This document shows positions 1 through 10,783 of a stretch of 64,000 bases of DNA, piece by piece. The notes under the pieces are model-generated. The model saw nothing but the letters and a program-made list of their open reading frames with translations, did no database searches and was not told the origin of the DNA. Within the stretch, counting starts at the first letter, position 1, and each line of letters starts with the position of its first letter. Made by a program: the position numbers and the translations under genes. Origin of the DNA: Terrirhizobium terrae (GTDB taxonomy: Bacteria; Pseudomonadota; Alphaproteobacteria; Rhizobiales; Rhizobiaceae). Where the stretch lies: the NCBI RefSeq assembly GCF_030323265.1, contig NZ_CP104992.1, positions 1,115,501 through 1,179,500 of the forward strand, read 5' to 3'.

Positions 1-199
1 ACTCGACCTGCAGCGGCGAGGCGCCGACCAGCCGCGCCATCTGCACCTCGGTCTTGATCTTGTTCGGCATGAGGTTGAGCAGGCCGATCTGCAGCGGGCG
101 AATGTCCTGACGCAGCGCAGCCGTGTCGGTCATGACGCGCACGCCCTCGGAAACGAGCGTCTGGAAGGCAGGGAGCGTATCGGGAATCTTGATCGGCAT
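1..199 (-). CDS. metA: homoserine O-acyltransferase, N-terminal part (cut by window edge)
   Basis: The minus-strand frame starts at an ATG at 199 and runs off the left edge. It gives 66 residues that begin [12 protein letters not shown] and continue with a [12 protein letters not shown] stretch, which is typical of the MetA N-terminus. MetA acylates the hydroxyl of homoserine in the first committed step of methionine synthesis. In alphaproteobacteria it is usually an acetyltransferase despite the succinyltransferase name, and the acyl donor cannot be decided from this fragment. A SAM-II riboswitch and a terminator lie immediately upstream, so expression should fall when S-adenosylmethionine is abundant. 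The catalytic Cys/His/Glu region lies outside the window. Confidence 0.93.
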   Translation of the reverse strand, partial: MPIKIPDTLPAFQTLVSEGVRVMTDTAALRQDIRPLQIGLLNLMPNKIKTEVQMARLVGASPLQVE

Positions 200-204
200 G
201 TTAA

Positions 205-247
205 TCAACCCACAAACAAAAAGCCGGCAACGAAAATCGCAACCGGC
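205..247 (-). terminator. intrinsic terminator in the metA leader
   Basis: Read on the minus strand, a GC-rich hairpin with outer arms GCCGG/CCGGC and a T-rich loop is followed by a TTTTTGTTT tract that ends just before the metA start codon. It sits between the SAM-II aptamer and the gene, the position expected for transcription attenuation. The aptamer-terminator coupling is inferred from this order. Confidence 0.65.
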
Positions 248-278
248 CCGTGGGAAAGATTTGAACATCTTCTCGCGG

Positions 279-331
279 CCCTTTAGCGACTTTTTTACGT
301 GGCTGCAAGCCGGCCGGCCAAATCACCACGG
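279..331 (-). promoter_or_regulatory. SAM-II riboswitch upstream of metA
   Basis: On the minus strand the segment reads CGTGGTGATTTG, a variable loop, GCTTGCAGCCACG, then TAAA and finally GTCGCTAAAGGG. These are the conserved blocks of the SAM-II (metA) riboswitch: the P1 stem CGTGG/CCACG with its flanking GATTTG, and the GCTAAA segment that forms the pseudoknot. The family is typically found upstream of metA in Rhizobiales and binds S-adenosylmethionine. The gene order aptamer, terminator, metA fits down-regulation by SAM. Confidence 0.88.
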
Positions 332-399
332 AAGTTCGACTTCTCAGATAATCCTTACCGCGTCGGCCGTCAATGGTAGCAAAAACGACCGACGCCTCA

Positions 400-522
400 T
401 CAGCGGTTGCTTCCCCGCATGCCGACTTCCGCCGTGTGGTAGCGACCATTGGCATTGGGAGGCAGGCTCTGGCAACCGGCCTGGACGACGAGGGCGAGCA
501 ATAGGAAGAGCTTCATGCGCAT
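400..522 (-). CDS. candidate small lipoprotein, 40 aa
   Basis: A 40-codon frame starts at ATG 522 and ends in TGA at 400. A strong ribosome binding site, AAAGGAGAT, lies about 5 bases upstream of the ATG. The product begins MRMKLFLLLALVVQAGCQSL: a short basic start, a hydrophobic stretch of about 11 residues and a Cys in a lipobox-like QAGC context (Gln at -3 is unusual). A short polar tail with PPNANG follows. The frame lies between metA and the divergent thiamine diphosphokinase gene and is below most gene-caller cut-offs. I do not recognise a family and the function is unknown. The ribosome binding site plus signal-like N-terminus make it more than a chance ORF. Confidence 0.5.
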   Translation of the reverse strand: MRMKLFLLLALVVQAGCQSLPPNANGRYHTAEVGMRGSNR

Positions 523-707
523 GCCGATCTCCTTTCGATCTGTTGAGAAATCTTTACATAGGTCCATCCCGCCGGACTTGGACGATCGCGTTCATCACGT
601 CTTCGTGCCCCCATGGCGGGCGACAAGCGAAGTTTTTCATCCATGCACGCGATCTGAAGCGAGCAGGCGCTTTGCCTCAGCCGGCCTATGCGCTAAGGGC
701 ATTGCCG

Positions 708-1357
708 ATGAGCCCTTCGACCTTCACCATCCTGCTCGGCGGAAACCTGACCGTCACCGATCGCGTCAGAAACGCGATCGCGGGAAGCCGTGTGATCGCC
801 GCCGACAGCGGCATGCATCACGCGCTGGAACTGAAGGTAACACCGGAGCTTTGGGTCGGCGATTTCGATTCCTCGGACGCCGACCTCATCGCATGTTTTC
901 CCAAGGTTGAGCGCAAGACCTACCCCCGGCCAAGAACGAAACCGATGGCGAGATCGCCACAGCGGAGGCGATCGAGCGCGGCGCGACGCGGCTGATCCTG
1001 ATCGGCGCACTCGGCGGCAAGCGCTCGGACCATGCGCTCCAGCACCTCCTGCATGCCATGGGCCTTGCCGAACGCGGCATCGATGTACTGCTGATGTCGG
1101 GTGATGAAGAGGCCATTCCCTTCCTGCCCGGCACGAAGACGGTGGATCTGCCCAAGGGCGCGCTCTTCTCCGTCCTCGGCTTTTCCGCCCTTGCAGGCCT
1201 CGACATTCTTGGCGCGCGCTATCCGTTGAAGGATTTCTCGCTGCCCTTCGGCTCGTCCCGCACGGTCTCCAATGTTGCGGAAGGGCCGGTCGAATTCCAT
1301 CTAAGAGTGGGCAAGGCGATGATCCTTGCCCGTCCCCACGACTTTTCCGGAGCATAA
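708..1357 (+). CDS. thiamine diphosphokinase (frameshifted in this sequence)
   Basis: The protein begins MSPSTFTILLGGNLTVTD and contains ADSGMHHAL and a GDFDSSDAD motif typical of thiamine pyrophosphokinase. After a frame change come LGGKRSDHALQHLLHAM and a C-terminal beta domain ending at the TAA at 1355-1357. The enzyme transfers a diphosphate from ATP to thiamine to make TPP in the cytosol. The frame breaks at a C5 run (923-927). One extra C gives TYPPAKNETDGEIATAEAIERG, so the expected run is C6. With that correction the product is about 216 aa, normal for the family. It stops 9 bases before the ABC-F gene. The link to thiamine is echoed by thiBPQ 3 kb downstream. Confidence 0.85.
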
Positions 1358-1366
1358 AAGGTCCTC

Positions 1367-3187
<1,821 letters not shown>

Positions 3188-3221
3188 AGTAACTATTTGT
3201 TAGTATTAACAGATAGTTACT
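3188..3221. repeat. 15-bp AT-rich inverted repeat after the ABC-F gene
   Basis: Arms 3188-3202 (AGTAACTATTTGTTA) and 3207-3221 (TAACAGATAGTTACT) pair over 15 positions with one G-T wobble and a 4-base loop. It begins at the base after the ABC-F stop codon. No T-tract follows on either strand. It may stabilise the mRNA end, act in termination, or be a binding site. It is much richer in A+T than its surroundings. Confidence 0.6.
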
Positions 3222-3244
3222 CACAGAAAATATTGTCCCGCGGC

Positions 3245-3270
3245 GGAACAATCTCTTCGTCCATGGCGTT
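3245..3270 (+). promoter_or_regulatory. EcfG-type (general stress) promoter for the response regulator
   Basis: GGAAC at 3245-3249 and CGTT at 3267-3270 are separated by 17 bases. This matches the alphaproteobacterial EcfG/RpoE2 consensus GGAAC-N16/17-CGTT. The response regulator gene starts 120 bases downstream on the same strand. Confidence 0.6.
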
Positions 3271-3390
3271 CGGTTGGCAGTTCGGTTGCTTGAGATCAGG
3301 CAGCCGCAAGGACTGAACTGAACCGAGATGAACTCTGGGAGATGTCCAATGCTGACAAATGTATCGCGTCGTCGGCTGGCCAGTGAGGCA

Positions 3391-3800
3391 ATGAATCAGC
3401 GCGTTTTGATCATTGAGGACGAATTTCTGATCGCCCTCGATGTTGCCGACACGATCGAACATATGGGCCTGAAGGTCGCCGGCTTTGCCAGCGCCCGCAA
3501 GCAGGCGCTCGCGCTCGCCCCCTGGCAGATATCGCATTCGTCGACGTCAATCTCTCCGACGGCCGCACCGGCCCCGAGATCGGCCGGGAACTGGCCGAGG
3601 AATATGGCCTGACGGTTGTCTTCATGACCGCCAATCCCGATGACATCGCAAATGGTGTCGACGGCACGCTTGGCGTCCTCACCAAGCCTGTCCTGCCCGA
3701 AGTCGTCGAGCAGACGGTGGATTTTGCGCTCGCCAACCGCCTGGGCGGCATGGCGATCGTTCCGCGAGACCTTAAGGTATTTCAGGGCAATCGCCATTGA
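3391..3800 (+). CDS. single-domain response regulator (frameshifted)
   Basis: The frame starts MNQRVLIIEDEFLIALDVADTIEHMGL, a typical receiver-domain beginning with the acidic pair ED. After a frame change it continues DIAFVDVNLSDGRTG (phospho-acceptor Asp in FVDVN), VVFMTANPDD (switch Thr) and VLTKPV (conserved Lys-Pro), then ends after about 136 aa with no output domain. The break is at a C5 run (3518-3522). One added C restores ALAPLADIAFVDV. Stand-alone receivers pass phosphate between histidine kinases and partner proteins. The upstream EcfG promoter suggests a role in, or control by, the general stress response; that part is inference. The FMTAN segment resembles but does not match the FATGUY class. 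Confidence 0.8.
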
Positions 3801-3914
3801 TTATCTGAAAAACCGGCATCGTCCGACCATGGACTTGTCGGATCTCTTCGGCATGATCCGTCTTGGAGGAAAGGGCGCTCATTCGGAGCGCCTTCCAATC
3901 GGAGGACAGACAGC

Positions 3915-4310
3915 ATGCGCATGATCTTCGTCAATCTGCCGGTCACGGACCTCGAAGCCTCGACCGCCTTCTATACGGCGCTCGGCTTCAACAAGAACCC
4001 CGATTTTTCCGACGACACGGCAAGCTGCATGGTCGTCAGCGAGCAGATCTATGTGATGCTGCTGACCCACGAGAAGTTCAAGAGCTTCATCAACGGCGAG
4101 ATTGCCGACGCGAAGAAGACGACCGAAGTCCTGACCTGCCTCTCTGCCACGAGCCGCGACGAGGTGGACGGTTTCAAGCAGAAGGCACTCGCCGCCGGCG
4201 GCGCCGACTGGAAGCCGAACATGGAAATGGGCCTGATGTACGGCTGCAGCTTCCAGGATCCCGACGGGCATGTCTGGGAAGTCATGTATATGGATATGTC
4301 TGGCGACTGA
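3915..4310 (+). CDS. VOC (glyoxalase/bleomycin resistance-like) family protein
   Basis: A 131-aa protein, MRMIFVNLPVTDLEASTAFY onward, with the beta-alpha-beta-beta-beta pattern of a vicinal oxygen chelate fold and an end segment QDPDGHVWEVMYM typical of the family. Members bind a divalent metal and act as lyases, dioxygenases or drug-binding proteins; the substrate here is unknown. GGAGGA at 3900-3905 provides the ribosome binding site, which decides the start. It lies 115 bases after the response regulator and may share its transcript. The frame is intact. Confidence 0.8.
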   Translation: MRMIFVNLPVTDLEASTAFYTALGFNKNPDFSDDTASCMVVSEQIYVMLLTHEKFKSFINGEIADAKKTTEVLTCLSATSRDEVDGFKQKALAAGGADWKPNMEMGLMYGCSFQDPDGHVWEVMYMDMSGD

Positions 4311-4391
4311 TTTGCCTGCGCAATGACATTGTGCCCCTCAGGAGGGCACATGTGGCCAGATCAGATATCTTATTGGCACGAAGACGCTCAC

Positions 4392-4509
4392 CCCTCATTC
4401 CTGTGCTTGTCACAGGAATCCAGCCAGCCCAAGTCCTTGGGCTGGAAGAGTCCTTTCGCCGCGCAGACGCGCGTCGGCTGGATCCCTGTGACAAGCACAG
4501 GGATGAGGG
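4392..4509. repeat. palindromic intergenic element (family A, diverged copy)
   Basis: Two arms of about 34 bp (4392-4425 and 4476-4509) are near-perfect inverted repeats. Each arm is itself a small hairpin with stem CCTGTG/CACAGG. A third hairpin, CAGCCCAAG/TTGGGCTG, sits at the inner edge of the left arm. The layout TCAT, stem, TTGT loop, stem, ATCCA matches the elements at 35737, 46357 and 59216, although the stem bases differ. It resembles the rhizobial intergenic mosaic (RIME-like) elements. It fills the gap between the VOC gene and the TPP riboswitch. Confidence 0.75.
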
Positions 4510-4582
4510 CGCATGGCGTATGGAACAACGACCGCCCTTCGCCCTCTTGCCAGCATCCGGCGAGCCCGCTAAATCTTTGCAC

Positions 4583-4675
4583 GCTCTAACGGGGTGCCCT
4601 GCGTCTGCAGGGCTGAGAGGCATATCGCCAACCCGCGGAACCTGATCCGGCTAACACCGGCGGAGGGATTAGACG
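4583..4675 (+). promoter_or_regulatory. TPP riboswitch (thi-box) upstream of thiBPQ
   Basis: The segment contains the conserved TPP aptamer blocks in order: GGGGTGCCCTGCG, CTGAGAGG, then ACCCGCGGAACCTGATCCGG, TAACACCGG and CGGAGGGATTAGA. It ends about 50 bases before the thiB start codon, whose ribosome binding site GAGGAGG lies at 4714-4720. TPP binding should reduce expression of the thiamine uptake operon. No clear terminator lies between aptamer and gene, so translational control is more likely; that is inference. Confidence 0.95.
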
Positions 4676-4725
4676 GCTCATACCAGCGCCCTATTCCCCA
4701 TTTTGAACCATGTGAGGAGGCGCTG

Positions 4726-5733
4726 ATGCGCGGGATTTCGACTTTTCTTCTGGCAGCTGCGGCCGCAGCTTTCGCACCCTTTGCCGAAGCACAGGACAAG
4801 ACGCTGACCGTCTATACCTATGAGAGCTTCATATCCGACTGGGGTCCCGGCCCGAAGATCAAGGCGGAGTTCGAAAAGACCTGCGCCTGCACGGTGAATT
4901 TCGTCGGCGTCGCCGATGGCGTGGCGCTGCTGACCCGCCTGAAGCTGGAGGGCGCCGGCACCAAGGCCGATATCGCGCTCGGCCTCGATACAAGCCTGAT
5001 CTCCGAAGCCAAGGCGACGGGCCTGTTCCAGCCTGCAGGTGTCGAAACCGGCGCGGTCAAGGTGCCGGGCGGCTATAGCGACGACACTTTCATCCCCTAT
5101 GACTACGGCCATTTCGCCGTCGTCTACGACACCGAAACCATCAAGAACCCGCCGAAGAGCCTCAAGGATCTGGTCGAGGGTGATGCCTCGCAGAAGATCG
5201 TCATCGAGGACCCGCGCACCTCCACTCCAGGCCTAGGCCTGCTGCTCTGGATGAAGTCGGTCTATGGCGACAAGGCGCCGGAGGCCTGGTCGCAGCTGAA
5301 GGACCGCGTTCTGACTGTCACCCCGGGCTGGTCGGAAGCCTATGGCCTGTTCACCAAGGGCGAAGTGCCGATGGTGCTCTCCTACACGACCTCGCCCGCC
5401 TATCACATGGTCGAGGAAAAGAGCGACCGCTATCAGGCAGCCTCCTTCTCCGACGGCCACTATGTCCAGATCGAGGTGGCGGGCATCCTGAAGAGCGCCA
5501 AGGACCCGGACCTGGCAAAGAGCTTCCTGACCTTCCTTGTCTCACCGGAAGCGCAGGAAATCATTCCAACGACCAACTGGATGATGCCGGTCGCCACCAC
5601 TACCAATCCCTTGCCGGATGCCTTCGGCAAGCTCGTCCAGCCGGAGAAGACGCTGCTGCTCGGCTCCGACGAAGTGGCAAAGAACCGCCAGGCCTGGATC
5701 GACGAGTGGCTGACGGCGATGAGCCGGAACTGA
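4726..5733 (+). CDS. thiB: thiamine ABC transporter, periplasmic binding protein
   Basis: The 335-aa product starts at ATG 4726 after ribosome binding site GAGGAGG. A signal peptide ([19 protein letters not shown], cleavage likely after AEA) is followed by [11 protein letters not shown], the usual mature start of ThiB-type iron/thiamine binding proteins. The body has a type II binding-protein fold and an intact frame. It should capture thiamine or TPP in the periplasm for ThiP and ThiQ. It is the first gene of thiBPQ behind the TPP riboswitch, which supports the substrate assignment. Confidence 0.95.
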   Translation: MRGISTFLLAAAAAAFAPFAEAQDKTLTVYTYESFISDWGPGPKIKAEFEKTCACTVNFVGVADGVALLTRLKLEGAGTKADIALGLDTSLISEAKATGLFQPAGVETGAVKVPGGYSDDTFIPYDYGHFAVVYDTETIKNPPKSLKDLVEGDASQKIVIEDPRTSTPGLGLLLWMKSVYGDKAPEAWSQLKDRVLTVTPGWSEAYGLFTKGEVPMVLSYTTSPAYHMVEEKSDRYQAASFSDGHYVQIEVAGILKSAKDPDLAKSFLTFLVSPEAQEIIPTTNWMMPVATTTNPLPDAFGKLVQPEKTLLLGSDEVAKNRQAWIDEWLTAMSRN

Positions 5734-5771
5734 GCTGAGCCGAAACTCGGCTGAAGCGGACATAGGTAGGC

Positions 5772-7393
5772 ATGGTGCAGACGGTTGCAGAGCGAAGGCG
5801 CAGTTTGGGAGCGGGCATTGCCGCGCTCCTCGCCATCGCCCTGTTCGTCGGCACGGCGGTCATGACCCTGCTCGCCTGGGATGGCGACCAATCGGCATCC
5901 CGGCTGTTTTCGGCCTATACTTGGCGCATCCTGCAATTCACCCTGTGGCAGGCGACGCTCTCCACCCTGCTCTCGGTCTTGCTTGCCATACCGGTCGCGC
6001 TGTCACTGGCCCGCCGCCCGCAGTTTCCCGGCCGTGTCTGGATCATCCGGCTGATGGCGCTGCCCATGGGCCTCCCGGCGCTGGTCGGTGCGCTCGGCCT
6101 CGTCGGCATCTGGGGCCGTCAGGGCATCGTCAACGGTGGGCTGACGGCGATCGGCCTGGAACAGCCGGTCAGCATCTATGGCCTCACCGGCATTCTTCTC
6201 GCCCATACATTCTTTAACATCCCCCTCGCCGTACGCCTTCTTCTCGCATCGCTCGAACGCCAGCCGGCGGAATATTGGCTGCTCTCGGCCGGCCTCGGCA
6301 TGCGGCCTCTTTCCGTCTTCCGCTTCATCGAATGGCCGGCGCTGCGGCGCGTCGTGCCCGGCGTGGCGGGTCTGATCTTTATGCTCTGCGCCACCAGTTT
6401 CACGCTGGTCCTCGTCCTCGGCGGCGGGCCGGCCGCGACGACGCTCGAGGTCGCCATCTACCAGGCGCTCCGCTTCGACTTCGATCCGCCCCGCGCCATC
6501 GCGCTCGCCTTCCTGCAGATCGCCCTGACCGGCTCCATAATCGGCCTCATCGCGCTGCTGCCGGCCGCAACCGACACGGTCAGGGCCGCCGGAAGGAAAA
6601 TGCGGCGCTTCGACGGACAGACCGCAACCACCCGCCTTTGGGACGCGGCTATCATCGCAGCCGCGGTCTTCTTCATCGCCGCCCCCTCGCCTCGGTCCTC
6701 GCCGCCGGCCTGCGCGCCGATCTCGTGAAACTTGTCACCGGCTCGCTGTTCCTGCGCGCCGCAGCAATGAGCCTCGGCATCGCAATCGCCGCCGGCGTGC
6801 TCGCCGTCACCGCTTCGCTCGCCATCATCACCGCCCGTCAGGCCATCGCCGGCCTGCCGGTGAGGTCGCGGCCGATGCGGGCGCTCTCGACCTCCTTAGC
6901 CGGCACATCATCCCTCGTCTTGCTCGTCCCTCCCATCGTTCTCGGCACAGGTTGGTTCCTGGTCCTGCGCCCCTTCGGCGATGTCGGCCTCTTCGCGCCC
7001 TATCTCGTGGCACTGATCAACGCCCTGATGGCCCTGCCCTTCGTCATGCGGGTGCTGGAACCCGCGCTCGATGAACATGCACGCCAGACGGCCCGCCTTG
7101 CCGCATCTCTCGGCGTATCCGGCATGTCGAAATGGCGGCTGGTCGATCTTCCCGTCCTTCTCAAGCCCATGCTGACCGCATTGTCCTTTGCCATGGCGCT
7201 GTCATTGGGCGATCTTGGCGCGGTGGCCCTGTTCGGCTCCAGCGATCTGGTGACCTTGCCTTGGCTGGTCTACAGCACCCTTTCCAGCTATCGCACCAAT
7301 GATGCGGATGGCCTGGCCCTGATCCTCGGGCTCGTCTGCCTGGCCCTGACGATCCTCGGCACAGCCGGCGACAAGGAAAATAGGAATGCATGA
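5772..7393 (+). CDS. thiP: thiamine ABC transporter, permease (frameshifted)
   Basis: This is a polytopic inner-membrane protein made of two fused permease halves with about 12 hydrophobic segments, as is normal for ThiP. The first half contains an EAA-like loop around residues 170-190 (PAEYWLLSAGLGMRPLSVFR); the second has ARLAASLGVSGMSKWRLVDL. The frame breaks at a C5 run (6682-6686). One added C joins FFIAAP to LASVLAAGLRADLVKLVTG, giving a protein of about 540 aa, the usual size. The stop overlaps the thiQ start by 8 bases, so the two are translationally linked. Confidence 0.9.
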
Positions 7394-8081
7394 CGGTATC
7401 GTGCTCGACCGGGTCGAGCTCACGCTTGGCACGACCGGCTTCCGTTTCGACTGCGCGATCGAGGACGGCGCCATCACCGCGATCGCCGGGCCTTCAGGCG
7501 CCGGCAAGTCGACGCTTCTCAACCTGATTGCCGGTTTCGAGCAGCCGCGATCCGGCCGCATCCTCATCACGGGCGCCGACCATACGGAAAGCCATCCCTC
7601 GGAACGGCCCGTCTCGCTCGTCTTCCAGGATCATAACCTCTTCGCCCATCTCGACATCTTCACCAATGTCGCGCTCGGCGTCAGCCCGTCCCTGCGCCTT
7701 ACCCCAGCCGATAGGGCGAATGTGAATGACGCCCTCGCCCGCGTCGGCCTCGGCGGCTTCGGCACTCGCATGCCCGGCTCATTGTCCGGCGGCGAACGCC
7801 AGCGGGTGGCCTTCGCCCGCGCACTGGTGCGAAAAAGACCGGTTCTTCTGCTCGACGAGCCCTTCGCCTCGCTCGATCCCGACCTGCGCATCCAGATGGC
7901 CGAGCTTTTGGTCGAACTGCACCGCGAGACCGAGAATACCGTCGTCATCGTCACCCATGACCGCGACGAGATCAGAAGGGTGGCGGACCGGGTGCTTGTC
8001 GTGGAGCATGGCGAGGTCGCGCGGCACCAAGCGAAGACAGAGTTTTTCGACCGGACGGGAGAATCTCCCGCTGGTATGTAA
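7386..8081 (+). CDS. thiQ: thiamine ABC transporter, ATP-binding protein
   Basis: This 231-aa ATPase has Walker A GPSGAGKS, signature LSGGERQRVAFARAL, Walker B LLLDEPFASLD and an H-loop in VIVTHDRDE. It powers thiamine import through ThiP. The start overlaps the end of thiP, and the gene closes the riboswitch-controlled thiBPQ operon. The frame is intact. Confidence 0.94.
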   Translation: MHDGIVLDRVELTLGTTGFRFDCAIEDGAITAIAGPSGAGKSTLLNLIAGFEQPRSGRILITGADHTESHPSERPVSLVFQDHNLFAHLDIFTNVALGVSPSLRLTPADRANVNDALARVGLGGFGTRMPGSLSGGERQRVAFARALVRKRPVLLLDEPFASLDPDLRIQMAELLVELHRETENTVVIVTHDRDEIRRVADRVLVVEHGEVARHQAKTEFFDRTGESPAGM

Positions 8082-8336
8082 ACGGCGTTAAGGAAGCGTG
8101 CGCCGGACCTGCCACAATTTGGACGTGGCCGAATGGCATCGCCCTTGCTTGTAATTTCCTTTTCAAACCCAGCGGAAGATACATATTCATTTAGGAATAT
8201 CTGTGCAGCCGGCGCGAAAGACGCTAAGCGACGGTTGCGGCAGACGAGGCAGGGCGCGACGTCCTCGATCGATCGCGCAATTCCGGAGATGATGGTGCAA
8301 GCGAATACGGAACACAGGGACGATGCCAAGCAGCCA

Positions 8337-9815
8337 ATGACCATGCGTCGTCTACGCGTGCTTCGTCCCATAGCCGCACTGTGCTTTGCCACGACCATGC
8401 TCTACGGCTGTCAGTCGATCTTCGAACAGGCCTATACGCCGAACGTTTCGCCATCGGACAATCCGCAGACTGTCGATCAGGTTCAGAAGAACGACCCGCG
8501 TGCTGCCATGGGCGCCCGCGAGCATCCGCGCATCGTCGCGAGCTATGGCGGCGAATATCGCGATGCCAAGACCGAGCGTCTCGTCGCCCGCATCACCGGC
8601 GCGCTGACCGCGGTATCGGAGAACCCGACCCAGTCCTTCCGCATCACCATCCTGAATTCTCCGGCAATCAATGCCTTCGCGCTGCCGGGCGGCTATCTCT
8701 ATGTCACCCGCGGCCTGCTGGCGCTTGCCAATGACGCGTCGGAAGTCGCGGCCGTGCTGTCTCACGAAATGGGACACGTTACCGCCAACCACGGCATCGA
8801 GCGCCAGAAGCGCGAAGAAGCGGAAGTCATCGCGAGCCGCGTCGTGGCCGAGGTCCTGTCCAGCGACATCGCCGGCAAGCAGGCGCTCGCCCGGGGCAAG
8901 CTGCGCCTTGCAGCCTTCTCCCGCCAGCAGGAACTGCAGGCAGACGTCATCGGCGTGCGCATGCTGGGCGAAGCAGGCTATGACCCCTATGCCGCCGCCC
9001 GCTTCCTCGATTCCATGGCGGCCTATGCGCGCTATTCCGCTGTCGATCCAGATAGCGACCAGAGCCTCGACTTTCTGTCGAGCCACCCGAATTCCGCCCA
9101 GCGCGTCGATCTCGCCCGCCGCCATGCCCGCGCCTTCGGCCAGGAAGGCGTCGGCGACCGCGGACGGGATTATTATCTCGCCGGCATCGACGGGCTTCTT
9201 TATGGCGACAGCCCGCAGGAGGGCTATGTCCGCGGCCAGACCTTCCTGCACGGCAGCCTCGGCATACGCTTCGACGTGCCGGCCGATTTCCGCATCGACA
9301 ACAAGGTCGAGGCGGTGCTCGCCACCGGACCCGGCGAAAGCGCGATCCGCTTCGATGGCGTCGCCGCCGGCGACAACAACAGCCTGATGAATTATCTCAC
9401 CAGCGGATGGGTTGCCGGCCTGCAGCCGGAGACGGTGCGTGAGACCCAGGTCAACGGCCTGCCGGCCGCAACCGCACGCGCATCTGCTGAACGCTGGGAT
9501 TTCGATGTCACGGTGGTCCGCGTCGATCAGCAGATCTTCCGTTTCCTCACCGCCGTGCCGAAGGGCACCAATACGCTGGAAAGCACGGCCGACACGTTGC
9601 GCAACAGTTTCCGCCGCATGACGCCGCAGGAAATCGCCTCGCTCAAGCCGCTGAGGATCCGCATCGTCACCGTCGGCCCGAGTGACAGCCTTGCCTCGCT
9701 GTCCAGCCGCATGATGGGCACCGACCGCAAGGTCGATCTGTTCAAGCTGATCAACGCCATGCCGGCCGGCGCGACAGTGTCGCCCGGCCAGAAGGTCAAG
9801 ATCATTTCCGAATAA
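8337..9815 (+). CDS. M48 family metalloprotease lipoprotein with LysM-like C-terminus
   Basis: The 492-aa protein has a lipoprotein signal (MTMRRLRVLRPIAALCF, lipobox MLYGC near residue 22). The protease domain carries the zinc motif HEMGH at about residues 143-147 (VLSHEMGHVTANHG) and a downstream ELQAD segment supplying the third ligand. TPR-like helices and a LysM-like tail (about 440-490, VGPSDSLASLSSRMMG to PGQKVKIISE) follow. Such BepA/YfgC-like proteases act in envelope quality control. The start at 8337 was chosen because the signal peptide begins there; an upstream ATG at 8289 is possible. About 255 bases before it show no other gene. Confidence 0.88.
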   Translation: MTMRRLRVLRPIAALCFATTMLYGCQSIFEQAYTPNVSPSDNPQTVDQVQKNDPRAAMGAREHPRIVASYGGEYRDAKTERLVARITGALTAVSENPTQSFRITILNSPAINAFALPGGYLYVTRGLLALANDASEVAAVLSHEMGHVTANHGIERQKREEAEVIASRVVAEVLSSDIAGKQALARGKLRLAAFSRQQELQADVIGVRMLGEAGYDPYAAARFLDSMAAYARYSAVDPDSDQSLDFLSSHPNSAQRVDLARRHARAFGQEGVGDRGRDYYLAGIDGLLYGDSPQEGYVRGQTFLHGSLGIRFDVPADFRIDNKVEAVLATGPGESAIRFDGVAAGDNNSLMNYLTSGWVAGLQPETVRETQVNGLPAATARASAERWDFDVTVVRVDQQIFRFLTAVPKGTNTLESTADTLRNSFRRMTPQEIASLKPLRIRIVTVGPSDSLASLSSRMMGTDRKVDLFKLINAMPAGATVSPGQKVKIISE

Positions 9816-9819
9816 CAAA

Positions 9820-9861
9820 TAAGGCTTCCTGGGCACCGATGACGGTTCTCGGGAAGCCTTA
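9820..9861. terminator. inverted repeat between the convergent M48 and rpoH2 genes
   Basis: A 10-bp perfect dyad, TAAGGCTTCC (9820-9829) and GGAAGCCTTA (9852-9861), follows the M48 stop. There is no long T-tract, so termination is probable but not certain. Confidence 0.45.
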
Positions 9862-9917
9862 CGCCCGGTGCAATTTTCCCGGCGCGCCTCGCGGCCGGGA
9901 TTTCGCGCAAAACGATA

Positions 9918-10783
9918 TCAGCAGGCGGCGGCAGCCATTTGCGGATTGGCGGAGACGAGAGCCGACTTCAGCTTCTCGATCGCGCGGCTTTCGATCTGGC
10001 GCACACGCTCCTTGGAAATACCAAGTTCGGCACCGAGCGCTTCGAGCGTCGCACCGTCATCGGTCAGGCGGCGGGCGCGGATGATCTTCTTCTCGCGATC
10101 GTTCAACTTGGTCAGGGCGCCCTGCAGCCACTTCAAACGGCGCTCACCGTCGATCATGCCCGAAACCTGCTCGTCCGGCAGAGGTTCTCCGCTTTCCAGC
10201 ATGTCGAGACGTTCGCCGCTATCATTGTCGCCGGCAATGGTCGGTGCCTGAAGCGACGCGTCATTGGCCGAAAGGCGCGCATCCATCGTCTGCACATCGG
10301 CAACGCTGACGCCGAGGGCAACCGCGATCTCTTCGTGGATGGCACGGGCGGTCAGGTTGGAATCACCGCGGGCAAGCTTGGCGCGAAGACGGCGGAGATT
10401 GAAGAAGAGAGCCTTTGGGCGGAGCTGGTGCCGCCACGGACGATTGACCAGTTGCGCAGGATGTAATCCTGCATGGAAGCGCGGATCCACCAGCTTGCAT
10501 AGGTTGAAAAACGTACGTCCCGTTCCGGTTCGAACCTTGCCGCCGCTTCGAGCAGCCCTACATAACCTTCTTGTACAAGGTCGCTCATCGGCAGGCCGAA
10601 GCCCCGGAACTTCGAAGCCATGGCGATGACCAGACGCATATGAGCAAGCGCGATCTGGTTGCGCGCATTCTGGTCTTGCGCGTCCTTCCAGCGAATTGCC
10701 AGATCTCGCTCCTCCTCGCGGGCGAGATAGGGAGCCGACATCGCTATCTTGATCATCGTGCGGTCTGCGGACATGGCTGTCAT
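9918..10783 (-). CDS. rpoH2: RNA polymerase sigma factor RpoH2 (frameshifted)
   Basis: The 288-aa sigma-32 family protein has region 2 (EPERDVRFSTYASWWIRAS), the RpoH box AQKALFFNLR and region 4 (LNDREKKIIRARRLTDDG to ISKERVRQIESRA). The APYLAREEE start and the NWSIVRGGTSSAQ segment match rhizobial RpoH2, not RpoH1. The frame breaks inside the RpoH box at a T3 run on the plus strand (10414-10416); one more base restores AQKALFF. The start at 10783 is supported by GGAGAAG just upstream. RpoH2 is known in Sinorhizobium to act downstream of the EcfG sigma RpoE2, and a perfect EcfG promoter lies about 200 bases upstream here. Confidence 0.9.

Noticed and set aside
8352..9836. 494-codon minus-strand frame opposite the M48 protease
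   Set aside because: The plus strand has the HEMGH zinc motif and a lipobox. The minus product has no motif.
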